This document shows, piece by piece, positions 31,801 through 38,189 of a DNA stretch of 64,000 nucleotides. Position 1 is the stretch's first letter, and each line of letters begins with the position of its first letter. This DNA is from Mycobacterium paraense. Its GTDB lineage: Bacteria; Actinomycetota; Actinomycetes; Mycobacteriales; Mycobacteriaceae. Position numbers and translations under genes: made by a program. Location: contig NZ_LQPM01000049.1 of assembly GCF_002101815.1 (NCBI RefSeq), positions 1 through 64,000 on the forward strand, in the 5' to 3' direction. Under the pieces are notes generated by a model, which saw only the letters and a list, made by a program, of their open reading frames with translations, had not been told where the DNA came from and searched no databases.

Positions 31801-33915
31801 CGACAGGCTCGGGAACTCGTCGGTGATGCCCTCCACGCGCTCGGCGGCGGCGAAGACCGCGACCATCCGGCCGCCGTCGGGCAGGCTGCCGAACAGGCGG
31901 CCGCGCTCGGCCATCAGCAGCATCCCGTCCTCGAGGCTGAACACGCCCGCCACGCAGGCCGCCGTGTACTGGCCGACGCTGTGGCCGATCACCACGTCGG
32001 CCTCGAAGCCCCACGACTGCCACAGCCGGGCCAGGCCCATCTCCACCGCGAACAAGGCGGGCTGGGCGTAGCTGGTTTGCCGCAGGGCGTCGTCGCCATC
32101 CGGATCGAAAATCACGTCCAGCAGCGGTCTTTCGAGCACGTCGGCCACCGCGGCCGCGCACCGGCTCATCGTCTCGGCGAACACCGGTTCGGTCTCGAAG
32201 AGCTCCCGCGCCATGCCGGCGTACTGGCTGCCCTGGCCGGTGAACAACCACGCCGTCTTCGGCCGATCGGTGCAGTCACCGCGCAGCAGGCCCGGCGCCG
32301 GGCGATCGTCGGCCAGCGCGGCGAGTTGCTCGCGTGCGGATTCCGTCGAATTCACCACCAGCGCGGCCCGGTGCTCGAAGTGCGATCGCCCGGACCCGGC
32401 GGTGAAGCACAGGTCGGCCAGCGACGCGTCCGGGTGGTCGGCGAGCCAACCGCTGTATGCCTTGGCGAGCTCCGCCAGGGCGACCGGGGTGCGCGCCGAA
32501 AGCGGCAACAGGGCGAACCGCCTGTCGTCCGCCGGCGCCTCGGGTGCCGCGGCGACCGGCGCCACCGCCGGCGCTTCCTCGAGGATGACGTGCGAGTTGG
32601 TTCCGGAGAACCCGAACGAACTGATCCCGGCGATCCGCGGCCGGCCGTCGCGCGGCCAGGGCTGGGCCTCGTCGACCACCTTCACGGGAAGCCGGTCCCA
32701 CGGGATGTGCGGCGACGGCTTGCTGAAGTTCAGGTGCTTCGGCAGCACCTCGTGCTCGAGCGACAGGATGACCTTGATCAGTCCCGCGATTCCCGCGGCC
32801 GCTTCCAGGTGCCCGATGTTCGTCTTCACCGACCCGATCAGCAGCGGCCGGTCGGCGTCGCGCCCTTTGCCCAATGCGGCACCGGCGGCCTGGACTTCGA
32901 TCGGGTCACCCAACGAGGTGCCGGTCCCGTGCGCCTCCAGGTATCCCACGTCGCCCGGCGCGACACCCGCGCACTGCAGCGCCTCGGCGATCACCCGCTG
33001 TTGGGCGACCCCGTTGGGCACCGTCAATCCGCCCGACGCGCCGTCCTGGTTGACCGCGCTGCCGCGGATCACGGCCCGGATCCGGTCGCCGTCGCGGATG
33101 GCGTCCTCGAGGCGCTTGACGACGACGACACCGCAGCCCTCGCCGCGCACATAGCCGTCGGCGGCCGCGTCGAAGGTCTTGCACCGGCCGTCCGGTGCCA
33201 GCATGTGCGCGTGGGAGAAGGTCATCGCGGTTTTCGCGCTGAGTAGGACGTTCACCCCGCCGGCCAGTGCGAGGTCGCATTCCCCGAAGCGCAGGGCCTG
33301 GCACGCCTGGTGGACGGCCACCAGCGACGAGCTGCACGCGGTGTCGACGGACACCGCCGGGCCCTGCAGGCCCAGCCCGTAGCTGATCCGGCCCGCACCC
33401 GCGGCGGACGACGTCCCGATCGCGACGTAGGCCTCGATCTCCTCGTAACTCAGTTGTTCGGAGATCAAGCCCAGGTAGTCATGGGTGCCCAGACCCATGA
33501 ACACGCCGGTCTTGGTGTTCGCCAGATCCGACGGGGCGGTTCCCGAATGCTCGACCGCCTGCCACGCCGTTTCCAGCAGGATGCGGTGCTGCGGGTCGAT
33601 CAGCATGGTTTCCCGGTTCGACAGCCCGAAGAACGGTGCGTCGAACCCGGTTACGTCGTCGATGAAGCCGGCCCGGCGGCTGACGATCTTTCCGGGCGCG
33701 TCGGGATCCGGGTCGTAGAACTGGTCGACGTCCCAGCGGTCCGCGGGCACCTCCGACAACGCGTCGCGCCCCTGCTGCAGCACGTCCCAGAAGGCGTCCG
33801 CATCGGGTGCGCCCGGAAGGCGCACCGCGTAGCCGACGATCGCGAAGCTGTCGCCCGTCCCCTGCGATCCACGTACCGGCTTTGCTGTCTCGAGACCGTT
33901 CTGTAGTTCGGTCAT
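22879..33915 (-). CDS. Bimodular reducing type I PKS (3678 aa), GPL lipid-chain type
   Basis: Domain order: KS1 22-445 (DTACSSSLVA, Cys near 192), AT1 545-860 (GHSVGQY near 643; HAFH), KR1 from about 1195, ACP1 (DLGMDSLMAVE near 1507), KS2 from about 1575 (DTACSASLVA near 1747), AT2 (GHSVGQY near 2205; HAFH), DH (HVIYGVVVVP near 2505), ER (HAASGGVGLA near 3132), KR2 (YLITGGLGALG near 3318), ACP2 (ELGTDSLMAVEF near 3620). HAFH predicts malonyl extender units in both modules. One module leaves a hydroxyl and the other reduces fully. This is the order and nearly the exact length I recall for the GPL-locus Pks of M. smegmatis. There is no loading module, so KS1 must receive an acyl chain from elsewhere. 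The ATG overlaps the stop of a truncated mbtH (ATGA), coupling translation. Confidence 0.95.
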   Translation of the reverse strand: MTELQNGLETAKPVRGSQGTGDSFAIVGYAVRLPGAPDADAFWDVLQQGRDALSEVPADRWDVDQFYDPDPDAPGKIVSRRAGFIDDVTGFDAPFFGLSNRETMLIDPQHRILLETAWQAVEHSGTAPSDLANTKTGVFMGLGTHDYLGLISEQLSYEEIEAYVAIGTSSAAGAGRISYGLGLQGPAVSVDTACSSSLVAVHQACQALRFGECDLALAGGVNVLLSAKTAMTFSHAHMLAPDGRCKTFDAAADGYVRGEGCGVVVVKRLEDAIRDGDRIRAVIRGSAVNQDGASGGLTVPNGVAQQRVIAEALQCAGVAPGDVGYLEAHGTGTSLGDPIEVQAAGAALGKGRDADRPLLIGSVKTNIGHLEAAAGIAGLIKVILSLEHEVLPKHLNFSKPSPHIPWDRLPVKVVDEAQPWPRDGRPRIAGISSFGFSGTNSHVILEEAPAVAPVAAAPEAPADDRRFALLPLSARTPVALAELAKAYSGWLADHPDASLADLCFTAGSGRSHFEHRAALVVNSTESAREQLAALADDRPAPGLLRGDCTDRPKTAWLFTGQGSQYAGMARELFETEPVFAETMSRCAAAVADVLERPLLDVIFDPDGDDALRQTSYAQPALFAVEMGLARLWQSWGFEADVVIGHSVGQYTAACVAGVFSLEDGMLLMAERGRLFGSLPDGGRMVAVFAAAERVEGITDEFPSLSVAAYNGANTVLSGPVQDLDQAVAGLEDDGVRCDWLDTSHAFHSALLDPVLDEFESYANRFEFGAPQKTLVCNRTGAALGRSAKLDGAYWRRHARQPVEFAKSVRTLAELHCTMLLEIGPQPILTAAAMRAWPDPATAPRAIASMRRNIADHRQITEALANAYIVGHRPDFAALAPATARKLDLPTYPFQHRQYWFREQRVASAPAAGQVSAARTEAVGLLEDGRIEELAALLGGGTADQQAIDVLKQLAAEHNQQRNAQSIADSRYEIRWEKSAAKASGTTAGEGTAWLLVSDDAEAVAPLVDALTARGDRHRIVGLPVSDADADRLKETLRAALADDPTLRILHLAALGSDTAPSTQSLLRMQHQILSGTRRLFCAAVAADLRAPIWLITRGGQRVTAEDKVSPAQSCLWGFGRAAALEHPRLWGGLADLAAGGAADGGVWSRLIDQLVAAPAGEDQLALRDQAVYVPRLTRRAGQPAGTPLALRGDATYLVTGGLGAIGLEVAAYLAAHGARHLVLTSRRAPSDAAQHSIDAIREESGAEVRVIAADVSNPHDVAHVLATVRAELPPLAGVVHAAGEISTTPLQALDDTEVDRVFAGKVWGAWNLSEATVDLKLDFFLSTSSIAGVWGAGGQTAYSAANAFLDGLAWRLREQGVPGISVNFGPWLNAGMADEAARAELDKRGVRPLSPADALAGMAEIMASSGKGTSHGVVARIDWASFLPLYQMAGKRSFFTQLQAEVPESEQAPSESGTTQLVDRLTAAPVQQRKKLVVDYLRDAVADVTRIDPAEIREEAGLFDLGMDSLMAVELRRRLERAVGAELPSTLAMDYPRITDVANFLINDVLRLDAPAPASAAAQPAPVAAAVTARTDEPIAIVAVACRFPGAPDPEAYWDLLSGGVDAIREIPDDRFDVDEYYDPDPEAAGKIYTRYGGYLESIDGFDPEFFGISPREAVWMDPQQRLMLEIAWEGLERAGYAPAALRGSRTGVFVGVAANEYSQLLNANSVETIEAHFITGNALNVIAGRVAFALGLEGPAMAVDTACSASLVAVHQACQALHSGDCDMALAGGVNVLVSPASIVATARARMLAADGRCKTFDAAANGYARSEGCGILVLKRLSDAQRDNDQICAVIRGSAVNQDGASSGLTVPNGGAQQRLIAAALARAGLVGGDVDYLEAHGTGTSLGDPIEVQAAAAAYGAGREPNRPLLIGSAKTNIGHLESAAGIAGLIKVVLSLQHEVLPRNLHFENPSPNIPWDSLPVRVVDQPIPWHANGRPRRAGTSSFGFSGTNAHVLIEEAPSPSEAADATAAPEPVTEAESIGVLPLSARSPEALTVLAQRYGAWLEEHPEADVADVCYTAGVGRSHFEHRAALVVDSVAGARELLAGLAENRLGPGAVRGVCGDPPKTAWLFTGQGSQYPGMARELFDTEPVFADTVRRCAEAVDPMLPRPLLEVLFDTDGDAGETLRHTSFAQPALFAVEMGLARLWQSWGIEPDVVLGHSVGQYAAACVAGVFSLEDGARLIAERGRLFGSLPEGGRMVAVFADAQKVDGVAEEFPHISVAAYNGPNTVLSGPGADLEEIVARLTGEAVRCTWLDTSHAFHSELLDPVLDEFESYANTFEFAVPTLPLVCNRTGALLTADTPLDGQYWRRHSRQPVQFAESVRTVAALGCSVLMEIGPQPVLTNAAVQAWPESSAAPRAIVSLRKDADARRQMADALAAAYVSGHRPVFAALHQRPRRKLELPTYAFQRRRFWPKNADIRGIDGHGATGSGILGNAKDLASGDSVYTSRWSVNTQPWLAHHVIYGVVVVPGATYAAMALATVGAPAQVREVFFYEPIILGDKSSREVQLTVHPVDDGWTFQVHSRPYGDRDAEWSLNADGRIAGGGSDVQDEPALEPTESIDAACERLGRTRPQQLFDTFADMELTWGPTWSTSLKSLWAGDGEAIGDIAIGEELAEQLGSEPIHPVLLDLCTGIAFPALEAALAATEDGGGLSDLFLPLRYGRVVLHDEMPRRFYCRARWQNGGLDSETQVFDLDFVDRDGRQLGEIRDFTVKRAPREALLRGLGGDATRNLYTLGWEEVPAPASGGAAGNGEGTWLIAGFDELAAGVPGCVSIERGSDPERWKRELAEAQERGAPVSGVVWRSPGRPDAEESGAEFATRLETEIDELLTVVRALLAQQDLKLTGGLWIVTERAVATEPGEPVDSAQSALWGLGRTVITEQPSLRCRLVDSDGADDAVRSLAGLLGAPADEPELALRQGRYLVPRLLPWARSGHLPVPRAADYNLEPTERGAIDNLHLVETHVPPPGAGEVQIRVEAAGLNFRDVLNVLGLYPGDPGRVGGGDLAGVVTEVGAGVTGFEVGQRVFGFMPGGFPTRVNAPAQFLAPVPDGVSAVGAATIPAGALTTRLAFDWAKVGPGDRVLIHAASGGVGLAAIQIAQQRGATVFATASTYKRAALRKMGVEHIYDSRSTDFADQILADTGGAGVDVVLNSLTNEGFIAATVRATAQGGRFAEIAKRDIWTREQMAEARPDIDYEIIALDACIEHEPERTGKLLAEVADSMAKGELKPIAAEVYPVTEAKTAFRRMQQARHIGKIVLQMAQPLQPRGDRSYLITGGLGALGLYTAAHLAQLGAGDIVLTSRRLPDAEAQRAIDDITERYRSRIHVFAADVGDEAQITAVLDRIRAELPPLAGVAHLAGVLDDALLPQQSLEGFRKALAPKAFGGCYLDRLTRDDDLDFFIVYSSASSVIGSPGQANYAAANALLDGLVAERRAQGMPATAINWGPWAKGGMATSHAARANLSAQGLIPLEPSAALNALDEIIAQGTGQATVIKANWQRAAKGLGASRPAMLDHVLPSAVTATRGDSELLRQLHEVPEAERGSFLTEYLRYEVQNFLRLAQPPAATSRFLELGTDSLMAVEFSNRLLPQFGGAFTISATAVFDYPTIGSLAEYLAGQVPESDKADSVGLAEPT

Positions 33916-34004
33916 TTCCTACCGCCGATCATCTGCTGTTGCTTCTCGTCGTTAACCAGGACGAAAAAGCAGCCCCCGCCGTCATCGAAGGGATTGATGC
34001 TCAA
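33912..34004 (-). pseudogene. Truncated mbtH copy, coupled to the PKS
   Basis: From a TTG at 34004 the minus strand encodes 30 residues: SINPFDDGGGCFFVLVNDEK after the start, then ten unrelated residues and TGA. The first 20 match the MbtH N-terminus at 20117. Everything after VNDE, including the SLWP and NWTDIRP signatures, is gone, so it cannot work as MbtH. The TGA overlaps the PKS ATG as ATGA. This is best read as a leftover of the duplication that brought the mbtH promoter and translation start to the PKS, now serving as a leader cistron. It is too short for most gene callers and has a weak TTG start; the intact copy uses GTG. Confidence 0.75.
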
Positions 34005-34058
34005 CCGCGTCTCCAGACCGTCTACTCGACATGGGTATAACAAGTTCTAGACCATACT
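34004..34058 (-). promoter_or_regulatory. Promoter segment upstream of the PKS, copy B of the 55-bp duplication
   Basis: These bases match 20116-20170 at 53 of 55 positions, and the similarity continues into both coding starts. The extended -10 TGTTATACC is intact, so PKS and NRPS transcription should respond to the same signals. Confidence 0.75.
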
Positions 34059-34065
34059 TGCTGGG

Positions 34066-34112
34066 TGAGACGCCTGTCACGCGAATAGGTAACTGAGACG
34101 GCAGTCACGCAG
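34066..34112. repeat. Two operator-like direct repeats upstream of the PKS promoter
   Basis: TGAGACGCCTGTCACGCGA at 34066-34084 is followed 28 bases later by TGAGACGGCAGTCACGCAGA at 34094-34113. Each contains the imperfect dyad TGAGACGnCnGTCAC, the form typical of TetR-family operators. They lie 8 bases upstream of the promoter element of the PKS unit. Confidence 0.5.
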
Positions 34113-34221
34113 ATTGCTCGTCGACGCGCGGGCGAAGCGGCTCGCAGCTCACCCCATTCGGCCGGTCTGACCGGCGGCGAGCGGCGCTTTCGCCCATGCT
34201 CGCCGGCTCCCCGGTCAGCCG

Positions 34222-35457
34222 TCAGCCGGCCACCCGCGAGCGGGCGAAGTTTTCGACCAGGTCGCCGGCGGCCACGGTGCCTTTGGAGGCGACGCTCATC
34301 TGGGCGGCGACTTCGCGCGCCCGGGTCGCGTACTCCGGGGCGAGAATGGTGCGCAGGTCCTTGACGAGCGTGTCCTTGGTGGCGGTCGAAAGGCGCCGGG
34401 CGGTGCCGACCTTCAAGCGTTTGATCTGGTTCCCCCAGAAGAACTGATCGGGCAGCTTCCACAGAATCAACGCGGGCACGCCCGAGCGCAGGGCGGCGTT
34501 CGTGGTGCCCGAACCCCCGCGATGCACGATCGCGCGGACGGTGGGGAAGATCCGCGCGTAGTTCATCGTGTCCACCACCTTGACGTGGTCGAAGTGCGGG
34601 CCGTTGCTGTAGTCGCTGCCGGCGGAGACCACCAGCCCCCGCACGCCCAACTCCGCGGTCGCGGCGCCGATCATGGCCATGATCTCGATCGGGTCGTCCA
34701 CCGGGATGCTGCCGAATCCGAACGAGATCGGCGGCTCCCCCTCGGCGATCCACGCCGCGATCTCGTCGTCGGCATCCGTCTGCCACTCCAACGTCAGCGT
34801 GCCGACGTTGGGCCGTTCCTTGGTGTATTCCGCCCATTGGGCCGGCAACCAGGGGAACAGCGCCGCGTCGTAGGCCTGCAGCTCCAGCGAGCCGCGCTCG
34901 ACGATCCGCTGGGGCGCGGGCTTGGTGGCTTTCGGCAGGCCGAGTTCACGGCGCTGAGCGCCCTCGACCTTCTTGCTCAGCAGCCAATATCCCCACTCGT
35001 ACGCCCTGACCTGCCGGGCGGCGGTGGCCCGGATCGGGTTGTAGTGCAGGGTGGCCAGCGGGATGTCGTAGTACTCGGCGACGCTGCTGGCCTGCTCCTC
35101 CCAGCTCTGGCCGGTCAGCAGCAGGTCGGCGCCCTCCGCCGCCGCCACGAGCGTCCGGCTCATGTCGGCCCAGCACGTGGTGAAGACGTCCCATCTGTCG
35201 CGCCAGAACTTGATCAGGCCGCGGATTCGCCAGGGTTCGCGGAAGAACAGGCTCATGAAGCTGCGCAACGGCTTCATGCTTTCCGACCAGTCGACCCCGT
35301 AGGCGACCGCCGAAAGCCCGAGCTTCTCGACGAAGGCGATCTGGTCGGGCGGGACGGCCATGCACACGTCGTGCCCGCGGCGCGCCAGCTCACGGCCGAC
35401 GACGGCGACGGGCTCGATATCGCCACGGCTTCCCCAGCACGCCAGCACAAACTTCAT
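34222..35457 (-). CDS. GPL-type glycosyltransferase 1 (GT1 family)
   Basis: 411 residues starting MKFVLACWGSRGDIEP, the hallmark N-terminus of mycobacterial GPL glycosyltransferases (GtfA/GtfB/RtfA, Rv1524/Rv1526c). The C-terminal sugar-nucleotide site reads VRAIVHRGGSGTTNAALRSGVPALI. The fold is GT-B, cytosolic or membrane-associated. The probable role is transfer of a sugar to a Thr hydroxyl or to an earlier sugar of the lipopeptide. The 11 extra upstream codons of the longest frame are dropped because paralogues 2 and 3 start at the same MKFVLA and AAGGAG lies 4 bases before this ATG. It is preceded by the third copy of the shared promoter core. It carries HRGG where the other two have HHGG; the sugar specificity cannot be read from sequence. 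Confidence 0.92.
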   Translation of the reverse strand: MKFVLACWGSRGDIEPVAVVGRELARRGHDVCMAVPPDQIAFVEKLGLSAVAYGVDWSESMKPLRSFMSLFFREPWRIRGLIKFWRDRWDVFTTCWADMSRTLVAAAEGADLLLTGQSWEEQASSVAEYYDIPLATLHYNPIRATAARQVRAYEWGYWLLSKKVEGAQRRELGLPKATKPAPQRIVERGSLELQAYDAALFPWLPAQWAEYTKERPNVGTLTLEWQTDADDEIAAWIAEGEPPISFGFGSIPVDDPIEIMAMIGAATAELGVRGLVVSAGSDYSNGPHFDHVKVVDTMNYARIFPTVRAIVHRGGSGTTNAALRSGVPALILWKLPDQFFWGNQIKRLKVGTARRLSTATKDTLVKDLRTILAPEYATRAREVAAQMSVASKGTVAAGDLVENFARSRVAG

Positions 35458-35484
35458 GGAGCTCCTTGCCCTTCTACTTGTGTC

Positions 35485-35506
35485 TAACAAGTGCTAAACC
35501 ATACTT
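35485..35506 (-). promoter_or_regulatory. Third copy of the mbtH-type promoter core
   Basis: On the minus strand AGTATGGTTTAGCACTTGTT continues AGACAC, matching the mbtH core with one change in the first 20 bases. TAGACA would replace TATACC as the -10. It lies about 28 bases before the glycosyltransferase 1 ATG, in the 81-base gap after glycosyltransferase 2. Confidence 0.6.
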
Positions 35507-35538
35507 CCTGGCCGTGGCGGCTGCCGGGCAATTGCCGA

Positions 35539-36807
35539 TCAACCACCACGCTTGCGGCGGGCGAAATTCTCCAGGAGGTCCGCGGCGGCCGCAGCGCTCT
35601 TGGCGGGTTCGGTCATCCGGGTGGCGAGCTCGCGGGCGCGGACGACGTACTCCGGGGCGAGGATGGTGCGCAAATCCTCGGTCAACGTTTTCTCGCTGGC
35701 GGTCGAAAAGCGCCGGGCGGTGCCGACCCCGAGCCGTTTCACGGCCGCCCCGTACACCGCGTGCACGAGGTCCCAGAAAAGGATGACTTGCGGGACACCC
35801 GCACGCATGGCAACAGGCGTGGTGCCCGAGCCGCCGTGGTGGACGACCGCGCGACAGGCGGGGAACACGGTCGCGTAGTTCATCGTGCCGACGACCTTGA
35901 CGTGGTCGAAGGGCGGGACGTCGCTGTAATCGGTTCCGCCGGCCCCGACCAATGCCCGCTCGCCCAGGTGCGCGCAGGCCGCGGCGATCATGGCGATCGT
36001 GTCCGCCGGCGATTCGACCGGGATGCTGCCGAACCCGAAGAAGATCGGCGGCGTACCCGCGGCGATCCAGGACGCGACGTCGTGATCGGCGTCCGTCGGC
36101 ATTTCCAGCGTCAGCGTGCCCACAAAGGGGCGCTGGGCATCCCATTGCGCCCATTCGGCCGCAAGGCCGGGAAAGCAGGCCTCGTCATAGGCCTGGATTT
36201 CCAGCGAGCCGCGTTCGGTGATCCGCCGCGGTGCGGACCCTGTCGCCTGCGGCAGGCCGAGGTCAAGGCGCTGGGCGTCTTCCACCTTCTTCATCCCGCG
36301 CCACGACACCCACCAGAACGCCGCCACCGCCGAACGGCGCAACCGCGCCGGCAGGAAGCGCAGGGTCTGACCATTGGGACGCAGCGGGAAGTAGTGCAGC
36401 GTGGCGAGGGGGATGTCGTAGTACTCCGCGACGTTGGCGGCGGCGTCCTCGAAATTGATCCCGGTGAAAATCAGGTCCGCGCCGTCGGCCAGCGACCTCA
36501 GCGTGGTGCTCATCTCCCGCCAGCCTTGGAGTAGCGGTCCGCCAATCGCGCCGCGCGCCCGCATCAGATCCCTGATCCGCCAGGGGCGGCTGAAGAAACA
36601 GGTCCAGAATTCGCGGTGCGAGTCCAGGATGGACCGCGATTCCGGTCCGAAGCCGACCGCCGCGACCCCGGCCGCCTCCGCGAAGCCGACCAGATCGGGC
36701 GGGACGGCCATGCACACGTCGTGCCCCCGGAGCGCCAGCTCCCGCCCGACGGCGAGGTTGGGCTCGACATCACCGCGACTTCCCCAGCTTGCCAACACAA
36801 ACTTCAT
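35539..36807 (-). CDS. GPL-type glycosyltransferase 2 (GT1 family)
   Basis: 422 residues, MKFVLASWGSRGDVEP at the start and VVHHGGSGTTPVAMRAGVPQ in the donor site. Clearly a paralogue of glycosyltransferases 1 and 3: they share EYYDIPLATLHY, ERGSLE(I/L)QAYD and PP(I/F)xFGFGSIPV. The acceptor-binding N-terminal half differs most, which suggests different acceptors. It follows the TylF-type methyltransferase by 21 bases on the same strand, so sugar addition and O-methylation are probably co-transcribed. FFWDLVHAVYGAAVKRL around residue 350 is unlike the other two copies and may affect the donor site. Confidence 0.92.
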   Translation of the reverse strand: MKFVLASWGSRGDVEPNLAVGRELALRGHDVCMAVPPDLVGFAEAAGVAAVGFGPESRSILDSHREFWTCFFSRPWRIRDLMRARGAIGGPLLQGWREMSTTLRSLADGADLIFTGINFEDAAANVAEYYDIPLATLHYFPLRPNGQTLRFLPARLRRSAVAAFWWVSWRGMKKVEDAQRLDLGLPQATGSAPRRITERGSLEIQAYDEACFPGLAAEWAQWDAQRPFVGTLTLEMPTDADHDVASWIAAGTPPIFFGFGSIPVESPADTIAMIAAACAHLGERALVGAGGTDYSDVPPFDHVKVVGTMNYATVFPACRAVVHHGGSGTTPVAMRAGVPQVILFWDLVHAVYGAAVKRLGVGTARRFSTASEKTLTEDLRTILAPEYVVRARELATRMTEPAKSAAAAADLLENFARRKRGG

Positions 36808-36828
36808 CGCGGCCCTAGGGACTGCCGG

Positions 36829-37965
36829 TCAGCTACTGTTTCGGTCACGCCGGCGGTTCGGGTCCAGCTTGCCGAGACCGGTGATTTCGAGGCTGACCGA
36901 CTTCCGCTGTCCGGCGGCGCCGAGCATGAAGAAGATGTCGCCGATCGGTGCGCCCAGCCAGAACCGCCAGAACCGCTTGCGGAAGAACTTCCAGACATAG
37001 CTGCCGTCGCCCACCAACCAATACCCGGCGATCCAGGGCAGGTAGTAGGTCGCGCGCTTCCACCGGGAGACGACCATCTCCAGGTTCATCTCCATGATCT
37101 CGAGGCCCCACGCCCGGTAGCGCCATTCCAGCTCGTACTTGCTCTGGAACTCGAAGAACGCCAGCATTTCGGCGTTGGTGACGAGGTATTCGTCGAAGAC
37201 GAGAATGGATCCTTCGACGAAGCGCTCCTTGCACGTTTCCAGCGCATGGAGGCAACTCTCGTAGGTGTCCAGGTCCATGTGGAACAACGCGATCGGGGCG
37301 CCCGGTCGATCCGCCAGGAACGGTGCCAGCGTGTCGTAGGTGCTGCCCTTGACGAACTGCACCTTGCGACCGAGCGCGGCGGGCACCCCGTCCTGCAGGC
37401 TCACGCCGGTGTCCTGCATGGAACGTTGCGCGAGCGGTTCGGACAGGGAGAAGGTTCCCTGCTTGATCAGGGCCTGGTCGTCGATTTGCCAGTCTTCGAC
37501 GAGGCCCTCGAAGGTGTCGAAGCCGTACACCTGGCGGCCGGACGCGTCGGACATCAGCCGCGTCGACCAGCCGAGCCAGACGCCCAGGTCGAGCATCAGT
37601 TCGTCGGAGCCCTGCGGGCTTGGCGCCGGCAGGCGCGAGGCCTCCCACAGCAGCGTGTGGCCGCCGATCTTGCACCGCCGCATGTCCTCGAGCGTGCGGC
37701 GGATGAACGCGCGATACGCCTCGTCATACACCCTGGTGTCCCGCGCATAGAGGTTCGGGATGTAGCGGTCGCGGTCCCGGTAGACAAGGCGCGCCACCGC
37801 GAAGAACACCAGCAGCACGGCGAGCGCGACGAGCAGCAGCGGCTGGGCATAGCACGCCGCGACCAGCAGAAGCGCGACCCCGACCAGAACCGCTTTCCAT
37901 ACGCTATGAAGGTTGGTCCGGTCCACGTGTGGACGTTCCACCTTCGGGCTATGGACGACGCTCAC
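36829..37965 (-). CDS. TylF/MycF-type O-methyltransferase with membrane anchor
   Basis: 378 residues. Residues 22-60 form one or two hydrophobic spans (AVLVGVALLLVAACYAQP, LLLVALAVLLVFFAVARLV), which the soluble macrocin O-methyltransferases TylF and MycF lack. The catalytic part begins near 85: LMLDLGVWLGWSTRLM as SAM loop, YGFDTFEGL, then FHMDLDTYESC and ILVFDEYL, the metal-binding acidic positions of this family. The likely substrate is a sugar hydroxyl of the glycolipid, handled at the membrane. It heads the minus-strand group with glycosyltransferases 2 and 1. The last 70 residues (WRFWLGAPIGDIFFML) are also hydrophobic. GPL sugar methyltransferases known to me are not of this type, so the exact role is open. 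Confidence 0.8.
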   Translation of the reverse strand: MSVVHSPKVERPHVDRTNLHSVWKAVLVGVALLLVAACYAQPLLLVALAVLLVFFAVARLVYRDRDRYIPNLYARDTRVYDEAYRAFIRRTLEDMRRCKIGGHTLLWEASRLPAPSPQGSDELMLDLGVWLGWSTRLMSDASGRQVYGFDTFEGLVEDWQIDDQALIKQGTFSLSEPLAQRSMQDTGVSLQDGVPAALGRKVQFVKGSTYDTLAPFLADRPGAPIALFHMDLDTYESCLHALETCKERFVEGSILVFDEYLVTNAEMLAFFEFQSKYELEWRYRAWGLEIMEMNLEMVVSRWKRATYYLPWIAGYWLVGDGSYVWKFFRKRFWRFWLGAPIGDIFFMLGAAGQRKSVSLEITGLGKLDPNRRRDRNSS

Positions 37966-38117
37966 CGGTCCACCTCCAGGTTCACGGGCGCGCTCCGGGT
38001 TCCGACCTCAAACGGGACAACCTTCGGGCCGCCTTCCGTCAGCTCTTGGCAGCCCACGGAGCGCGGGGCTCCCGAGCCGAAGACGATGAACAATGATTCG
38101 CAAACATACCGAATGCG

Positions 38118-38137
38118 TTCAACACGTGTGTGATACT
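38118..38137 (+). promoter_or_regulatory. Acyltransferase promoter element, copy 1
   Basis: TTCAACACGTGTGTGATACT, 52 bases before the TTG start at 38190. It matches three similar elements at 44401, 48046 and 58720 (minus), each upstream of an AT3-SGNH acyltransferase. TGTGATAC resembles an extended -10. The preceding CACGTGTG core is partly palindromic and may bind a regulator. Confidence 0.6.
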
Positions 38138-38189
38138 TCCCCGGACCGGGGGAACACGTCCTCATTCTTCTTCTTTCTAGGTTGCTTCC

